Shown: positions 21,883 to 34,642 of the stretch, piece by piece | How the letters are laid out: the number at the start of each line of letters is the position of its first letter | How positions within the stretch are numbered: position 1 is the first letter of the stretch | Translations under genes and position numbers: made by a program | Notes under the pieces: model-generated | Told to the model about the DNA's origin: nothing | The model's database searches: none | Seen by the model: only the letters and a program-made list of their open reading frames with translations | Source: Gari tellinella | Taxonomy: Eukaryota > Mollusca > Bivalvia > Cardiida > Psammobiidae | Length of the DNA: 64,000 nucleotides | Direction of reading: 5' to 3' | Assembly: GCA_922989275.2 (NCBI GenBank) | Contig: OV277869.1 | Coordinates: 2,471,190 to 2,535,189, forward strand

Positions 21883-22253
21883 TGCAGAACAAGCATATTA
21901 TCTGCATTAAGCAGTTGTCTGGATTTGAAGATCTACATTATACTTTAGTTACTGATTCAATTTGGCGTCACAGTCTGCTTTAATAGGTAATTGCATGCAG
22001 TGTAAGCCCTGATGACGTGCCACAGTATCATGTGACATCTCATCAGGGTCTGCAAGTTCTCTATTGTGATCAAAATATAAATGTCAAAGCCTTCATTACA
22101 CCCATACAGTTCATAATGGCACCTGTCAAAATATTGTTTGACGCGCGGCAGATAAGATTGTGATGTTATCATTTACTATATGGACCAATGTTCTCTTGAT
22201 AAAAGTATTTAAAATAGGATAAAGTTGATGCCTTTACCAGATTCTTTCATATA

Positions 22254-22466
22254 CAGTAAAACCTCTCTATAACCACCGCTAAATGTGTTAATTATGTGTT
22301 TATGAAAGCCGCTTTTTTTATTGAAAGGTGACAAGACTGCTTAAAGCAAGGTGATTGTTAAACAGAAAGCTCCCTTAGGAGCTTTCCGTTTTACTATCAC
22401 GTTGCTTTAAGCTGTCGCCTGTCTTTGAAACAGTGATTTAGCGGTCGTAATAGAGAGGTTTTACTC
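22254..22466. mobile_element. Type D element 3' of tubulin A
   Basis: CAGTAAAACCTCTCTATAAC to ..agaggttttact, core alpha relative at about 22340-22415. Confidence 0.75.
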
Positions 22467-22646
22467 TATCGTTAATTTGCTCGGAAGCCACAAATCATTG
22501 GGTTTTGAATGTGTGCAAATACAGTCCAACCACGGTGACTCGAAAGTAACTTATTTTCTTTATTGAGGTTAACATTTGATGCCTTATACTTATTTCGTTT
22601 TGTTCTGTTATCCAAAATAATGATAGAAATCTGTTCTGTCGCAATT

Positions 22647-22652
22647 AATAAA
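22647..22652 (+). promoter_or_regulatory. Candidate polyadenylation signal, alpha-tubulin A
   Basis: AATAAA about 1.1 kb after the stop codon, followed by T-rich sequence. It is kept in gene B at 59049-59054 with very similar surroundings. No closer AATAAA was seen after exon 4. Two hairpin elements (A and D types) would lie within such a 3' UTR, so a non-canonical nearer site remains possible. Confidence 0.45.
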
Positions 22653-22704
22653 CTTCTCTGCAAAACTTTGTTTCTTTGTTGCTTCCCAATGGGGATTCCT
22701 TAAC

Positions 22705-23520
22705 GTTTTAGCTCACCAGAGCACAAAGTGGTCAAGGTGAGCTATTGTGATACCGCTCTGTCGTCCGTCTGTCAGCAATTGCAAACGACTTCTTCTCTGA
22801 AACCAATAGCCCCTCTGGAACCAAACTTCATCAGAAGCATCAGTAGGGTGGGGGAATGAAAAGTTAACAATTTGTTGGTGGGGTAATTTGTAGCAACCAG
22901 AAAAAATCTTCTTCTCGGAACTACTGGTCCGATTTCAATTTGGTTTTCACCAAAATGTTTCACAATGGATAGGCTTTAAACGTTGGTCAAACAATTTTGA
23001 TCCGTCAAAAAATATGGCCATTTTCCGTGTTCGGAAATATGGAAAACATTTAGAAGTCATTTTTGGCTTTATCTTTATGAGATTTTGTCTGTGTTATGTC
23101 TTTGACAAAGGTTAGGTCATACATGTACTTGAATATAGGTAATGTCAGGTCATCAAGTAGGTCAAATTAAAAAAAAAGAAGCTTTTTGCCACTCCAGAGG
23201 CCATATTTCTAGCCCAATCTACTTGAAACTTGCTTAGAATGATTATCTTGACAAAAGTGGGGTTTTATGTGAATATGGGTTACATAAGATTTTAAATGTA
23301 GGTCAGTAAGTCAAAACAGAAAAAGCTTCTAAACACTGTATGAGTAATATTTTTACCCATAATTTCACACAATTTGCTCAGAATGATAACCTTGTCAAAA
23401 TCTAGGCAATGTAATTATATGGATTACTTTGGGTCCAAAAGTGGGTCAGCAGGTCAAATCATAAGAAAAGCTTCAAAATACTCTAGGGCCAACATCTTTT
23501 GCCCTAATTTCAGGTACCGC
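22705..23520. repeat. Bivalve-type dispersed repeat (unit 1)
   Basis: Begins 'gctcaccagagcacaaagtg' and continues with 'ccgctctgtcgtccgtc' and 'agcccaatctacttgaaact'. Counterpart at 59115-59930 in unit 2 is nearly identical. Confidence 0.6.
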
Positions 23521-24556
23521 ATCGCTGCTTCAACATTTTGACGATGATGCGTACACGGTCTAAACCTCGCGTATTTCAATGAGTATACGGTCCGTGATTC
23601 ATGACCCCGTTGTTTGAAATAATTTAACATATAATTAAATCAGGGACAGTTAATATACTCGCCCAAAAAAGAAACCTTACACTTTATAATTTTTAATCAA
23701 AGCACAACATACATATTTTCGTGTAACAGTACATTGGTTTATCGTTACATGACACGTGTGTAAAATTCTAACCGTGTGCTACTTGCCTAATTCCTTCAAA
23801 ACCACATCACCTTGTTTTGCACGTGGACCATGTGCAGGGCACTTCCAGTCAGATAGCATATCAACTAAAGTATCACAATTTAGGTAAGGAACACCGAAAC
23901 AAAAATTACAACACAAAAGTAAAAAGTAAATAATGCCTACGCTTTCAAGAGCAGAGAGATACAGACCATTTTGAATTTACAGGCTAAGGTGTCTCCGTTT
24001 GACGTCACTCGGACGTCTAACTGCAGTAGGAATGTATTTTTCAAATTGGCCAGACGTCTGCGACATACTGGCACTATGTTTGAGCGTCCAAAGTCAGGTA
24101 GACCAAAAGCAACTCTAACGGCACGTGCATGCTAAATTGTCTTACATCAATTACGTAACACATTTACAACAGGGAATCTGACTGTGCGCTACTTTAACGT
24201 CAGTCCACAGACTGTGCGCAATATGTTTCGGGCACAGAATCGCCCTATTAGAGCCCGACGTCCATTTACAGGAAGTGTTATGACCTTACGTAACTGACGT
24301 GAACGGCTGCAATCCGCGCGTAGACGGCGTCACTGGTGTCGCCGGAAATGGAATTCCGTACTTGTTACGGATGAGTCGAGGTACGACCTCAGTTTTAGCA
24401 ACGTTTTAGACACAAAAACAACCTTAACAATGACGGCGACTTCGCGAATGCCCTCACGACGGAATGGAACAACGTGTTTAATCAATTGATCAAGCGCTAT
24501 GTTAACTCGATGAGAAGGCGTAAACTGGCACTCACACGGGCTAGAGATAGTGTTTA

Positions 24557-24710
24557 AGCCACAGGGGGCCAGAACGTAGGGGGTGTTTGTGGCCTTAAAT
24601 GACCAAAAAAAAAATATGAGTATATATTATATATACTCATTTTTTTTTTTTTTTTTTTTTTTTTGGTCATTTAAGGCCACAAACACCCCCTACGTTCTGG
24701 CCCCCCGTGG
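24557..24710. mobile_element. 153-bp single-hairpin element
   Basis: The whole element is a near-perfect palindrome. Arms of about 60 nt begin GCCACAGGGGGCCAGAACGT, then a poly-A/poly-T stem and a self-complementary (TA)-rich tip. It is flanked by TTTA and absent at the matching place near 60965. A foldback MITE. Confidence 0.75.
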
Positions 24711-24723
24711 TTTAAGCGCTTAA

Positions 24724-25771
24724 GGTGGTTCGCAGGTCAGCTTATTCTGTGTTAGAATTCTTTGAAACCTTGATTAAATTGAAATTTACCATATGAAGAG
24801 TGAAAAATCGTTAAGATAAAAAAAAGTTACAGTGCCGTTTTTTTCTGAGAGGACCTTTTGTCGAGAAAAGCTCCTTTTTTAATAAACAGGAATATTTTCT
24901 TTATAAAATGATATAACTCAATAATCTCTGTACATTCAAGTAAACTGTACATAGACTATAAGATATTGGGCAAACAAAAGTATTTCATAAGATATTTCCT
25001 GGAAATATCAATATTTTAAAAAAAGTCAAATTCTGAAAATCTCAAATTACAAAAAATCTAGCTGTTTAACATACACTAATTTTACTCTCATTAGATAGAT
25101 ATGACTTAATTCTACTAGTCACAAAAATTTAATGAAAATCTACAGTAGAATTTACATTTTATACATGATTTCCTGAAATTCTGACAAAATGTTAACACAA
25201 AACGAGTAACATCCCTTGAGATCAACTTTAAAATGCCGTCAGCTCTAAATAATACCATAAGTCTAACCTGTAAAAAGGGACCATTGGATACGGTAGCCTG
25301 TAGATCTTTAAAGGCAGGTGACTGCTTAATGCATAACAAAAGTAATGCATAAAAGCTCTTTTAGGATCTTTCTTTTAGCATTACTTATGTCCTGTGTTAA
25401 GCTGCCATCTATCATATAGGCTATAAATCCTCACAAATGTAGGTGTCACTTGACTAAACTTGCATCTGATACTATTCATTATTACGTGACTAAACATAGC
25501 CTGTCCTTTGATCACTGCGTTATGAATTGACTAGTCACTAAAATCGGACAATTTGTTAAAAAAAGAAGTTTTGAAGCGAGTGGGAATCGAACCCAGAACC
25601 TTTGGATTGCAAGTCAATCACCGTAGCCGCTGCGCTAACAGAGAAGACACTAGAGTAGATCAAACTTTTCTTTATCTGAATTTTCTACTATAAGCACGTG
25701 CCGCAAAGATCAGGTGAAAGTCATCAGCATTTCCGGAACTCGAGATGCGGGCCGCCCGCTGTCGAACCACC
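24724..25771. mobile_element. 1.05-kb TTAA-flanked non-autonomous transposon
   Basis: Ends GGTGGTTCG...CGAACCACC, flanked on both sides by TTAA (24720-24723 and 25772-25775). The homologous site in unit 2 (60969-60972) has a single TTAA, which proves insertion. A TTAA target suggests piggyBac or Kolobok machinery. It carries a hairpin resembling core alpha (about 25315-25400) and a tRNA-like sequence. No transposase is readable. Confidence 0.8.
25573..25645 (-). ncRNA. tRNA-like sequence with A and B boxes
   Basis: On the - strand TTAGCGCAGCGGC (25626-25638) fits the A box of Pol III genes at nearly every position, and GGTTCGATTCC (25583-25593) is an exact B box. A run of T follows. The anticodon region would be CTTGCAA, but the anticodon and acceptor stems pair poorly, so this is not a working tRNA. 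It is more likely the head of a tRNA-derived SINE or a domesticated Pol III promoter inside the TTAA element. Confidence 0.5.
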
Positions 25772-26059
25772 TTAATAAGGCCCACAGGGAAAATACACTT
25801 TGCGCACACGTTTGACTAATGTGACAGCAAATGACAATATTGCACATACACACATATACTGACATTTTTGTTTTGCACCCCTACCATATTAACTGACGTC
25901 AAAATCGCTCATTACGTATGCAAGAAAGTTCAAAACTCAGACATGTTCCAAACACATCCAAGTGACGTTTATTACAGCTTCAAAACATATAACACGCCCA
26001 TCCATTTCCAGGAAAAAGGCCCACTATGTAGTGTAAGGTTTCTTTTTTTCGTGAGTATA

Positions 26060-27724
26060 TTATAGTCCCTGACTAGTTGATCTTTAAGAAATGAGCTCAT
26101 GCTTGAGTATACTTTAAAGGGACTCTCAACGGATGGTGTACTTGTCAAAATAAAACAAAATACTCGAATAAAAGCAAATCTGTGGCATTATTTGGCTTCT
26201 GACATTAAACAAATATGATCTGTCCAAAACAAGTCTCAAGAATTGTCACCAAATCTTAGTGTTTTTAGCTCACCTGGCACGTAGTGCCAAGGAGAGCTAT
26301 TTTGATTGTGCTGTGTCCGTCGTCGTTCGTCGTCAACAATTTCTTCAATTTCACCAAACATGGCAGGAATGATCCTTGTATGGTCCTCTTTCAAAGCTGT
26401 TCAAACATTTCCGGTCCATTGCATATCTAGGTCACAGGAGCTAACAATAGATTTTTCCAATGAAAACTTAAAAAATCTTCTTGTCTGAAACCACAGTACC
26501 CTGAGCTTAGATATTTGGCACAAAGCATCATCTTCAGGTCCTCTATCAAGATTGTTCAAATTATGTCACTGGAGTAAAAATTGACCCTGCCCCGGGGGTC
26601 GTAATTTTACATAGAGTTATATAGTGAAATCTTCAAACATCTTTTTCTCTGAAACTGATATTGCCAGAGCTTTGATATTTGGCATGGTGACATTTCTTGA
26701 AGCCATTAACCAATAATGATTATCTGGTTCCGGTCCGTTGCATATCCAGGTCACAGGAGCTAAAAATAGATTGTTTCAATGAAAACTAAAAAAAAATCTT
26801 CTTGTCTGCAACCACAGTACCCTGAGCTTAGATATTTGGCACAAAGCATCATTGTTTGATCCTCTTACTGTCCTTGACTAAATTCATATTTTTGGAAATG
26901 AGCTCCTGTTTAAATATACTTGAATTGGTATATCTGTGACAAATTAAGTGTAATTTGATACCTATGCATTTCTATAAATAAGTTTGCATTTAATAATTTC
27001 GTTGTGTATTTTTCTTGATTTTTCGACAGACTGCTTTAAAATGAATAACGAATGATCAGATCAAATTTCAAAATGAACGGACGTCGATAAGATGTTGTAA
27101 TTACATTTGTCACGCTATTTTGGGACAACCCTCGTATAGTGTGTGCGACTGCATAAAAAACAGCATTTATGACGAAAAAACTATATATGGAATATCGTAC
27201 AACGTTTAATACGGGGGAAATGAAAAAAATGATACCCAGTACACTTAAAATGCAATACCCAGTACACTACAATTTTTTATTTGTCAATCCCCAGTACCCT
27301 AATCATGACCAACTGACCATCTGTTTGTGACCACCTTTGGGTCAAATTTCAAGCTATGTGACTCAAATTCCAGTATGAATAGTTCGATGATGTTAAAAGA
27401 AAATTGCTCGATTCAGTTTTAAATTTTGATTGTGTCTTTTAATTACAAAACAATATATGCGAGAGGGGTGTACTTTTTTCCGCGAGCACGGCGTTCATTT
27501 TGTCATTTAATTGTTCCATCGTTTAAAGTGTTTCGTTCCAAATCAAGTATATAGCGTGTATTGTATGCGTGTTGTGACTCTAAATAAACACTTGTCCGGT
27601 GCCGAAAAAGTAATAAATAAGAGAAAATTGGAATTTACTTAGCCTCGTCGATCTCCTTTCAAGGCTGTTTTGTCCAAACAGTGCTCATTTTATAGCAATA
27701 TCCGGGGTACGTTTCCCCCCAGTG
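26060..27724. other. No gene seen between the Tc1-like element and the duplication junction
   Basis: Apart from the repeat at 26265-26880 I see no coding sequence. The stretch around 27180-27720 is AT-rich and unrecognised. Confidence 0.5.
26265..26880. repeat. Another bivalve-type dispersed repeat
   Basis: Begins 'gctcacctggcacgtagtgc'. A ~60-bp word (tcttcttgtctg.aaccacag...) occurs twice, at about 26475 and 26797. Confidence 0.55.
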
Positions 27725-27911
27725 AATAAATATTGCTTTAAGTTAGGAAACGGTGTAGATCCTGATCAGATGCGTCGATTTCGGAGCCCTTAGACCATGG
27801 TCTGCACTGTTTGTCATTTTGATGTATTGGCTGTCAATAAACCCATTCTATGTGTCTATATTAATTAAACTTTCAACTGGATATAATCAAACTTCGATAT
27901 CTCGAGCTCCT

Positions 27912-28490
27912 TTAACCCATTGCCCCATAAAAACGCCTTTCACTTATTCCTCCACGGAAGAAAATAGTTTCACTTTATACAGTAATGAATATGTATCATA
28001 AGAAGAATTGTTTATATTCTAGCAAATGGTAACTTAAATCAGGGTGATAGTAAAGCATAATGCACCTGAAGGTGCATTCTGCAAATACTTTCAAACTGCT
28101 TTAAGTGGTCACCTATCTTAAAGACATTAAGCCAGTCCTTTCATTGATCCCCCCCCCTCATTGTTTAGTAGGTGTCAAAATACAGGTATATACCGGTATA
28201 CAGCATGAGAAAAGTTTTCAGGCAATGGCTCAGCTTTGAATAGAGGCCCTTACATAATAGATCTCAATAGGTTTTTCAATGTGTTTTACTAACCAAGCTA
28301 TCAAATATTAGGTGTGTGCCTTACATGAGACGCCTGAATGATTCTTTGCCTAGACGCTACCACCGTTAGTGCATGCTCTGCATGCTTTGACTCAAACTAT
28401 ATACGGGGTTAGGTGTTACCACCCAAGCTTGGCCATGTGATATCTTTAAATACTAAGAAAAGGCTATATACATGTAGGGTAATATATATA
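27912..28490. mobile_element. Type A element split by a type H element (unit 2)
   Basis: Counterpart of 9521-9740, interrupted at 28118-28449. Confidence 0.6.
28118..28449. mobile_element. Type H element inserted in a type A element (unit 2)
   Basis: 'ttaaagacattaagccagtc' to 'gatatctttaa'. It splits the type A element whose unit-1 copy (9521-9740) is whole, so it arrived after the duplication. Confidence 0.65.
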
Positions 28491-28661
28491 GGTTAAATCG
28501 AACATATCCGTGTTTCAAAGTAAAAACGTGGCTATGTAAGTTAATAAGGGTATGTTAAACTTAAATGAGGTCGAAATACTGAAATTCACTGTAGAAGTAG
28601 ATCTGTGGAAAAATAGAGTTTTAAAAGCGAGTTCGAGATATCAGTAGTTGGGCTGAATATG

Positions 28662-28894
28662 TAAACCCATTACCCGATAAATGTGCCTTTTTACGCGATT
28701 ATTTTATTCATCCACTGTAAGAAATAACCCCACTTAATACCATAAGAATTATTTTCTATATCCTAGCAGGTAGTAGCTTAAAGCAGGCTGAAAGTAAAGC
28801 AGAATGTGCCTTAAGGCGCATTCTGCTTTACTTTCAACCTGCTATAATTTAAACATGTCACCTGCCTTCAAAACTAGGAACAGTAATGGGTTAA
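28662..28894. mobile_element. Type A hairpin element (unit 2)
   Basis: Counterpart of 9943-10215, with the core alpha palindrome well kept. Confidence 0.7.
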
Positions 28895-28952
28895 ATACTA
28901 AAATTCAGCTAAAGAAATACGGCGAGTTAAGCGAGCATCGAAGTTGGACTGA

Positions 28953-31194
28953 ATGTGATTTTTTTTTTACTGTGCTTCTATTATCTTTAAAAGAAGTATA
29001 GTAAACAAGAAATATCTTTCAAAAAGATATTCGGCGGAATCAGTGGTTGAACTAAGGCTATATAGATGGGTGTGCAAAATTGAATTAAATTGAGGTTTTC
29101 AAAGAATATATATCTTGGATTGAAAAGCAAAAAATACAAGTATTCAATTGAAACAGTAACTTTTATTTAAAATGCAAAACTATCATGTACAGAAATGCAA
29201 AACAAAACAATAATGTAACTCATATCCTAGCTACTGGTAGGAGATCCTCACATTAATCTATTGTTCCATTCATAGAGTTTCTTGAAAAAAACTTGTACAG
29301 ATACAACAATCTACTGTACTTCACTCTTGTAAATAATGATGAAACAACACAGTTGTGTTTAACTCACTTCAGGCTATTCATATATAAAATATTGCTTTTA
29401 ATGTATGGCAAATGTGTACAAATAGTTAACAATTAAAACAAATTGGTTGTAAACAATTACGAAACACCTAGCTTCCTCTGTATATCTATAAATAGATTTC
29501 AGATCATATCTTAAAATAGAAGCATAATTTTGTCAACAGTGGAACAGTGAAGTAAACAGCCAGCCTGTATCTCTAAATTTTACACCCACAGTCCACATCA
29601 TGTAAAACTGTAATGGGACATACACCAGCCTACAGGGCTCCAGATAAGAGTGAGTAAACTAAACAAATCACATTTTTCACCTCTTTTAGCACCAAATCCT
29701 ATGGTATTACCACTCATTTTGATTGTCTTGAAGAGACAATTCATATGTATAGTGACACCACAGGGTTTAATGCACAAATAAAGATTTTAAGTTTTGAAAC
29801 AATTCCCTTATCTGGAGCCCTGGCTACTATCCAATCAGACTATTCAGTTTCAACAGGTGCTCTTAATTCTAAATTTCTGATCAAATATTATTGGTTGAAA
29901 TGTGTGGCCAAATATAAAGTGTGTCTAAATAGAAAACAGTCAGCTCCGCCGAAAAAAAATTATTTTTTTTTGGGGGGGGGGGGGGTATCTAGATGTATGT
30001 GCCAAATACCTGTGCATTCATCGTATTAGGCATTACCGGCCTACATTGATGTAGATGAAGACGTTCGACGACAACATTTATCGAGATTTATAACGGGGGC
30101 TTCTCAAAATTACTTAAACATATCATCATCACTAAACCCCATCAGTATCCAAGCAAACGAACCTATAAATCGGCATCATCGCACATTCATTCCATAATAA
30201 TTTCAAATGTTCTAAGTTATGTTATATATTTTATAAACATTGCGTTGTAAATCAGGGTATAACATTAAAATAAATCATGTGCAATCAATATATTGTAAGA
30301 CTGTGAGGAATGACTTCTTATCTCCATTGGTCGTATTCGAATCAGGGCAACTATCGCGTTAGTTGGAATAGTTGTCAACAAGTTCTATTCGAATCACCAC
30401 TTGATGTTTTCCGTTGACAAAATGTTGTCAAACACTAAAATCGAGCGTTGATTTAGTCACGTGACCACGTTTATACCACGTGATTAGTGTCACTAGATAA
30501 AACAAACAGGTTTTAGTTTTAAAACAGGTAATCTGCAGATTGGCACCTAACTAGGGTTATGAAAATCATCCTATCCCGAAATAATCAATAATTATTAACA
30601 AACGGATCAGAGCCAGTTTAGATGCAGAATAACCGTACATCAAATATGACTCGGACCCGTTTGAAATTAACAGGAATAATTTGTAAGTACCCCTCTCATT
30701 AGGATTAGGATGGGATGATGGAACCCTACCCAACCACTTGTATATAAAGTCTCTAGTTGTCTCTGTGTGTAACAGGAAAACATGATATTTCGTCTGTGAT
30801 AGATGCTAAATCTATAAATATGTATTTATAAAACAGGTGTGTATGTTGTGGATTTATAAAGGTGTGGTATATGCAGACAATCACTCACCCTAATGGGGCA
30901 ACACATTACTTGATGTCTGATCTGGTCTATGCTGTCTGCTTATAATCCCCCTGTAGTGAGGCAGATAACCATAACAATTGTGCATTTTGTGATAAAAGCA
31001 CCAAATTTTGGAATATAATAGTTCAACATATTCCAATCAAAATTAGATATTGAGCCATCGTGAATTTTCAAAATGGCGCCCACGGCAGCCATTTTCCAAA
31101 ATGGCCGCCAACGACAATTTTATAAGAGTTAAATTTCTTATTTATGAGGTGTAAAATTATATCGATTGCAGCCAAATTTAATATGTAGCTTACC
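28953..31194. other. Start of the 21-kb insert; no gene recognised
   Basis: Contains the type E element at 29633 and an A-run/G-run at about 29948-29985. A - strand AATAAA-like word (plus-strand 'ttttattt' near 29162) could mark the 3' end of a - strand transcript, but no exon is visible. Confidence 0.35.
29633..29822. mobile_element. Type E hairpin element
   Basis: CAGGGCTCCAGATAAGAGTG to ..ccttatctggagccctg, with the usual central palindrome around 'gtcttgaagagacaattc'. Confidence 0.75.
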
Positions 31195-31740
31195 TATGAT
31201 GCAGAAAAGATGCCTAGTGATTTTAGTTAGGGTTCAATTAATTTTCCCTGATTTATTCCCCTTTACATACTTAGTATTTTATGGCTTTAACTGTTTTTCA
31301 GATGATAGCTTTACTTCTGTTTGCCGTATTGAAACAAAGTTTCATACTAAGATTTCTTATCATGCAGGAAAGACACCTATTGATTTTGATTGTGGTTGAA
31401 ATTTGGTTGAATGAATTTTATTGGAGTGCCCCTTTATATACATAGAATTTTAAAACAAAATTGGTTTCCGGACAATAACTTTAGTTCTATAAAAGGTATA
31501 ATCATCTAATTTCATAGTAAGCTTTCTCACCATACAGGTAATTAGACACTTCCTGATTTTGGTTATGGTCTGATGGTTTTTATTGCAGTTATTCAACTTT
31601 ACATAATTAGAATTTTACAGCTCAAACTGGTTTCTGAATGATAATTCTACTTCTGATTAATTGCCTTATTGAAACCAAATTTCAAACGTAATTTACATAT
31701 TATACAGGAAAGACATATAGTGATTTTTGTACTGGTCTGA
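31195..31740. repeat. Three imperfect repeats of ~180 bp
   Basis: 'acaggaaagacacctattga' and relatives recur about every 180 bp, with 'ggtttccgga.aataact' between them. They end just where the pseudogene begins. Confidence 0.5.
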
Positions 31741-31836
31741 TGTCACGGGTGTATTATGTTGCCGCTTGCGGTGGCCTTTTTGCATTTGCACTGCCTGACA
31801 CAACCTTTCTGACATTTGCAGGAAACGAGTTCGTAG

Positions 31837-34190
31837 CTAGACTAGGGCTGACACTATCATTTGACCCCACACATGCCCCCCCCCTTGGTACACTGCTCTC
31901 TGAACTTGCACCTCCAGGGCAGTCTTCGTTGGAGGGGGGGTCGATTCCACACTGTGTCTCTTGACAAATAACTTCCTCCTTGCCTCATTTGTATATGAAT
32001 ATGTGCTGATTCGATTATAGAGCAGGATGACAAACCTCTCAATGGTGGTCATTACCTCCGGGAGCATGTCTGATGGAGCGGACGACAGATGTAATAGGTC
32101 ATGTGGAAGTGCTGGAAAGACAGAGAATACTGCCCATGCTGTCTTTTTTCCGTGGCCAACAAGGCTTGAAACAGTGTCACAGCCCGTCAAAGCATGGAAC
32201 TTCGGAAGTGCACGTGTCGTTTCATGCCTTAGTCCAACTGCGTATTCATAGGTTGCTAAGTAACGAAAACTATTTCCAGTACCAAACTCCGACCCAAGCC
32301 CATCTTCCTGCTGAAGACTGTGTGCCACTGCCACTGCAATACCACAACATCGGTATCAACAGTTATCATGATATTCCGGTGACAATATCTTGCTGAATGT
32401 GATTCATGTAATACCGGTAACATGCAACTATCGGCATCTTGCTGTATGTGCCTCATGAAATAACATGCAACTATCGGGTTTCTTGTGCGTGCATGGAGCA
32501 ACTGAATCCAGATCTGGCAGTGTTGGTTTGCTACAGACTTCTGCGTCATCTGTGACAACAATCTTCTTGTCTTCCTGCACAAACCAATTAATCAGAGAAT
32601 CAGAAAGGAAGTTAAACAATCTGTCTTATTACTATTGACTCTGAAAAAGTTCTGCCGATTCTTGGGTATTGCAGCAGCATTTAGCTATCAGACATCAGCG
32701 TCTCGTTTGTCTGCGTTTTGCTCTTGTAGCAGCTTTCAAAGAATCAAGTATGTCGCGGTCCCACACAAAATCAAGATGCGACACATTTTCATGCATTTTG
32801 GCAAGGTATGGGACAAAGATATCGGGGGCGTACGTACTATTTAAAGGTCCTTGCCGAAATTTGTATCAACATATAAATAATGGCTGCTCCATCTAGATTA
32901 GTGCATTATACCTTTGGGTTGTCTGAATGTGGAGTGTGGACATCTTCAAGGCATGAAAGAAGATCACTATTCAGCCCTAGATGGAGACCTCCCCCATCAA
33001 GCAGTGCCTGCGGACATGCCTGGTTCTCATGCTGGAAGAACTCATCAAGATTGCCATCTATGGTCTGGCAAGCAATATACAGCCTTGAAAAGAGCTTTAT
33101 GTCTAATTATTTCAGAGAAATTGCTTGCTACTTGTCCTTTGACACTTGCATCAAGGTTGGAGTAACATACACTATCAATATATTTCGCGATATCGTAACG
33201 TCCACTGGTTTTGTTCTTTCTACAAGGCATTCTCTTGTGAAAGCTTCAAATTGCTGCTCTTCTATCGTCTTCACCTTTTGTGACCGCCTCAATAGCTGCA
33301 TGGCCAGTCATGGTTTTGTGTCGAGCAAAGGGGTTTCCAAAATGTTCCATGACAGGCTGATCATAGAGCGGACATCTTTGGTAAACGTGACCTGGACACT
33401 TGGCATTTGATCGTGGTGGCGTGTATCATTTGATTATTCCAATTTGTTTTAGATGGTCTCAAAGTCCTGTATGGATATGACTACTTCTGGTCCTGCCAAC
33501 AGCCACCGCATCAGCGCAGAAGAGTTGTGCGTACAACTGCACCGCCATCTCCTTTGATGCAAGCATTAATTTGCCATAGGGCCTGGTCAATGGCAATAGA
33601 GGAAACAGCTTGTTAGTCTTCTGAATTTTTTATCAGGGTGTGTCCTGGGAAGTTCAGTCATGTCTCTCAGATGAATTGGGATCCATCTGGCACATTGCGT
33701 TAGATCCATTGCATGAGTTCCGTAAGGGCATCAATGTTCATTGAGAAGGATACCTCTCGCAGTGACCGTACAAAGACTGGAGCTCTAGCACAATAGTTCA
33801 GTATTGAAACTATGGGATGTTTTCTGTCCTCTGGCTGCACCATGCTTTAAACTCTAGAGGATATTCATCTCTAGTGTGTCTGACAATAGTTATCAAAAGC
33901 TCGATTCTGCAGAATGTGCAGAGCTGCTGCCGTAATCTGATGCGCTCTTCTGATACGGGATACATGGGCCGCCCTGAGAAACGAGTTGGCTGTACCCGAA
34001 GAAAATATGTCAGCTTGTACCAGGGCCTTTACCCAGCCACTTCCCTGCAACCATTTGCCAATCATCTTCAGTGCTGCCATCTCGATATGCAAACCGCCAA
34101 ACTTAATCACGAGCTTGTCTTCGCCATATTTGTCTGGCCACTTCCACTGGATTTGTTTAGCCAGGGCATACAATGGCTAGTGAAATGTAG
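31837..34190 (-). pseudogene. Decayed gene of a 'TGCDTVSS/GHGKKTAW' family
   Basis: Several - strand fragments in different frames read as one broken protein. The 5'-most (34173-33871) has QIQWKWPDKYGEDK, FGGLHIEMAALK and FLRAAHVSRIRRAHQITAAA. The next clear piece (about 32400-32256) has ITVDTDVVVL. The last (32334-31837) has HALTGCDTVSSLVGHGKK, TIERFVILLYNR, ARRKLFVKR and VYQGGGHVWGQ. I have seen this combination in uncharacterised proteins of marine invertebrates. The biochemical function is unknown to me. Frameshifts and missing stretches (about 32.6-33.8 kb hold little readable protein) make it a pseudogene. The LINE lies directly upstream in its own sense. Confidence 0.7.
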
Positions 34191-34642
34191 CTACGGCACT
34201 TTGGCCAGCATTTAGGTGTTCCACGGCCGCAATGATAAGATCCAATTAGTTTAAACATATTTATTTGCATAATAACATGTGCAAAGGGATTGGGCTACAA
34301 GTTATTACAACATTATCAATGGCCCTTTCCCTAGATATATACAAAACAGTGGCATAGCATAATAAAGTAGAAATTACAATAGTTACTTTGTTAGAATAGC
34401 AATCGATGGCACAACCGGGTGATGTTTATACTCATTTACATTAATACAAATTGTTTAACGATTTTCAAAAAAAGTTGTAATCGACTATATAGTCCTTGTA
34501 TCCAGTAAAGTGTTTAATAGGATAAGTAGGATAAGTTTCAAATACTCTTTGAGGTACAACTTAATGGCAAAATATTGGTTTTAGAGTGCCACCGGTTAAA
34601 CTAAAGCAAAGCAACATAACTATATATAACAATAGCATAAAC

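Larger units (their letters stand above)
23654..26059 (+). mobile_element. Tc1-like element, copy 1, carrying two later insertions
   Basis: Ends TATACTCGCCCAAAAAAGAA and ...ttctttttttcgtgagtata are imperfect inverted repeats in TA context. Inside, 23925-24560 contains broken transposase: a helix-turn-helix part with SNCSRNVIFKLARRLR-like and ERPKSGRPKATL-like words, TDESRYDL, and a tail reading FNQLIKRYV...MRRRKLALTRARDSV. The middle of the catalytic domain is missing. Two insertions (24557-24710 and 24724-25771) are absent from the copy at 60064. Confidence 0.75.

Noticed and set aside
25573..25645. Functional tRNA gene
   Set aside because: A and B boxes are good, but acceptor and anticodon stems do not pair well. 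Annotated only as tRNA-like.
29930..29990. A-run next to G-run as a retroelement tail
   Set aside because: No element with matching ends or target duplication. It could be a sequencing-prone homopolymer.
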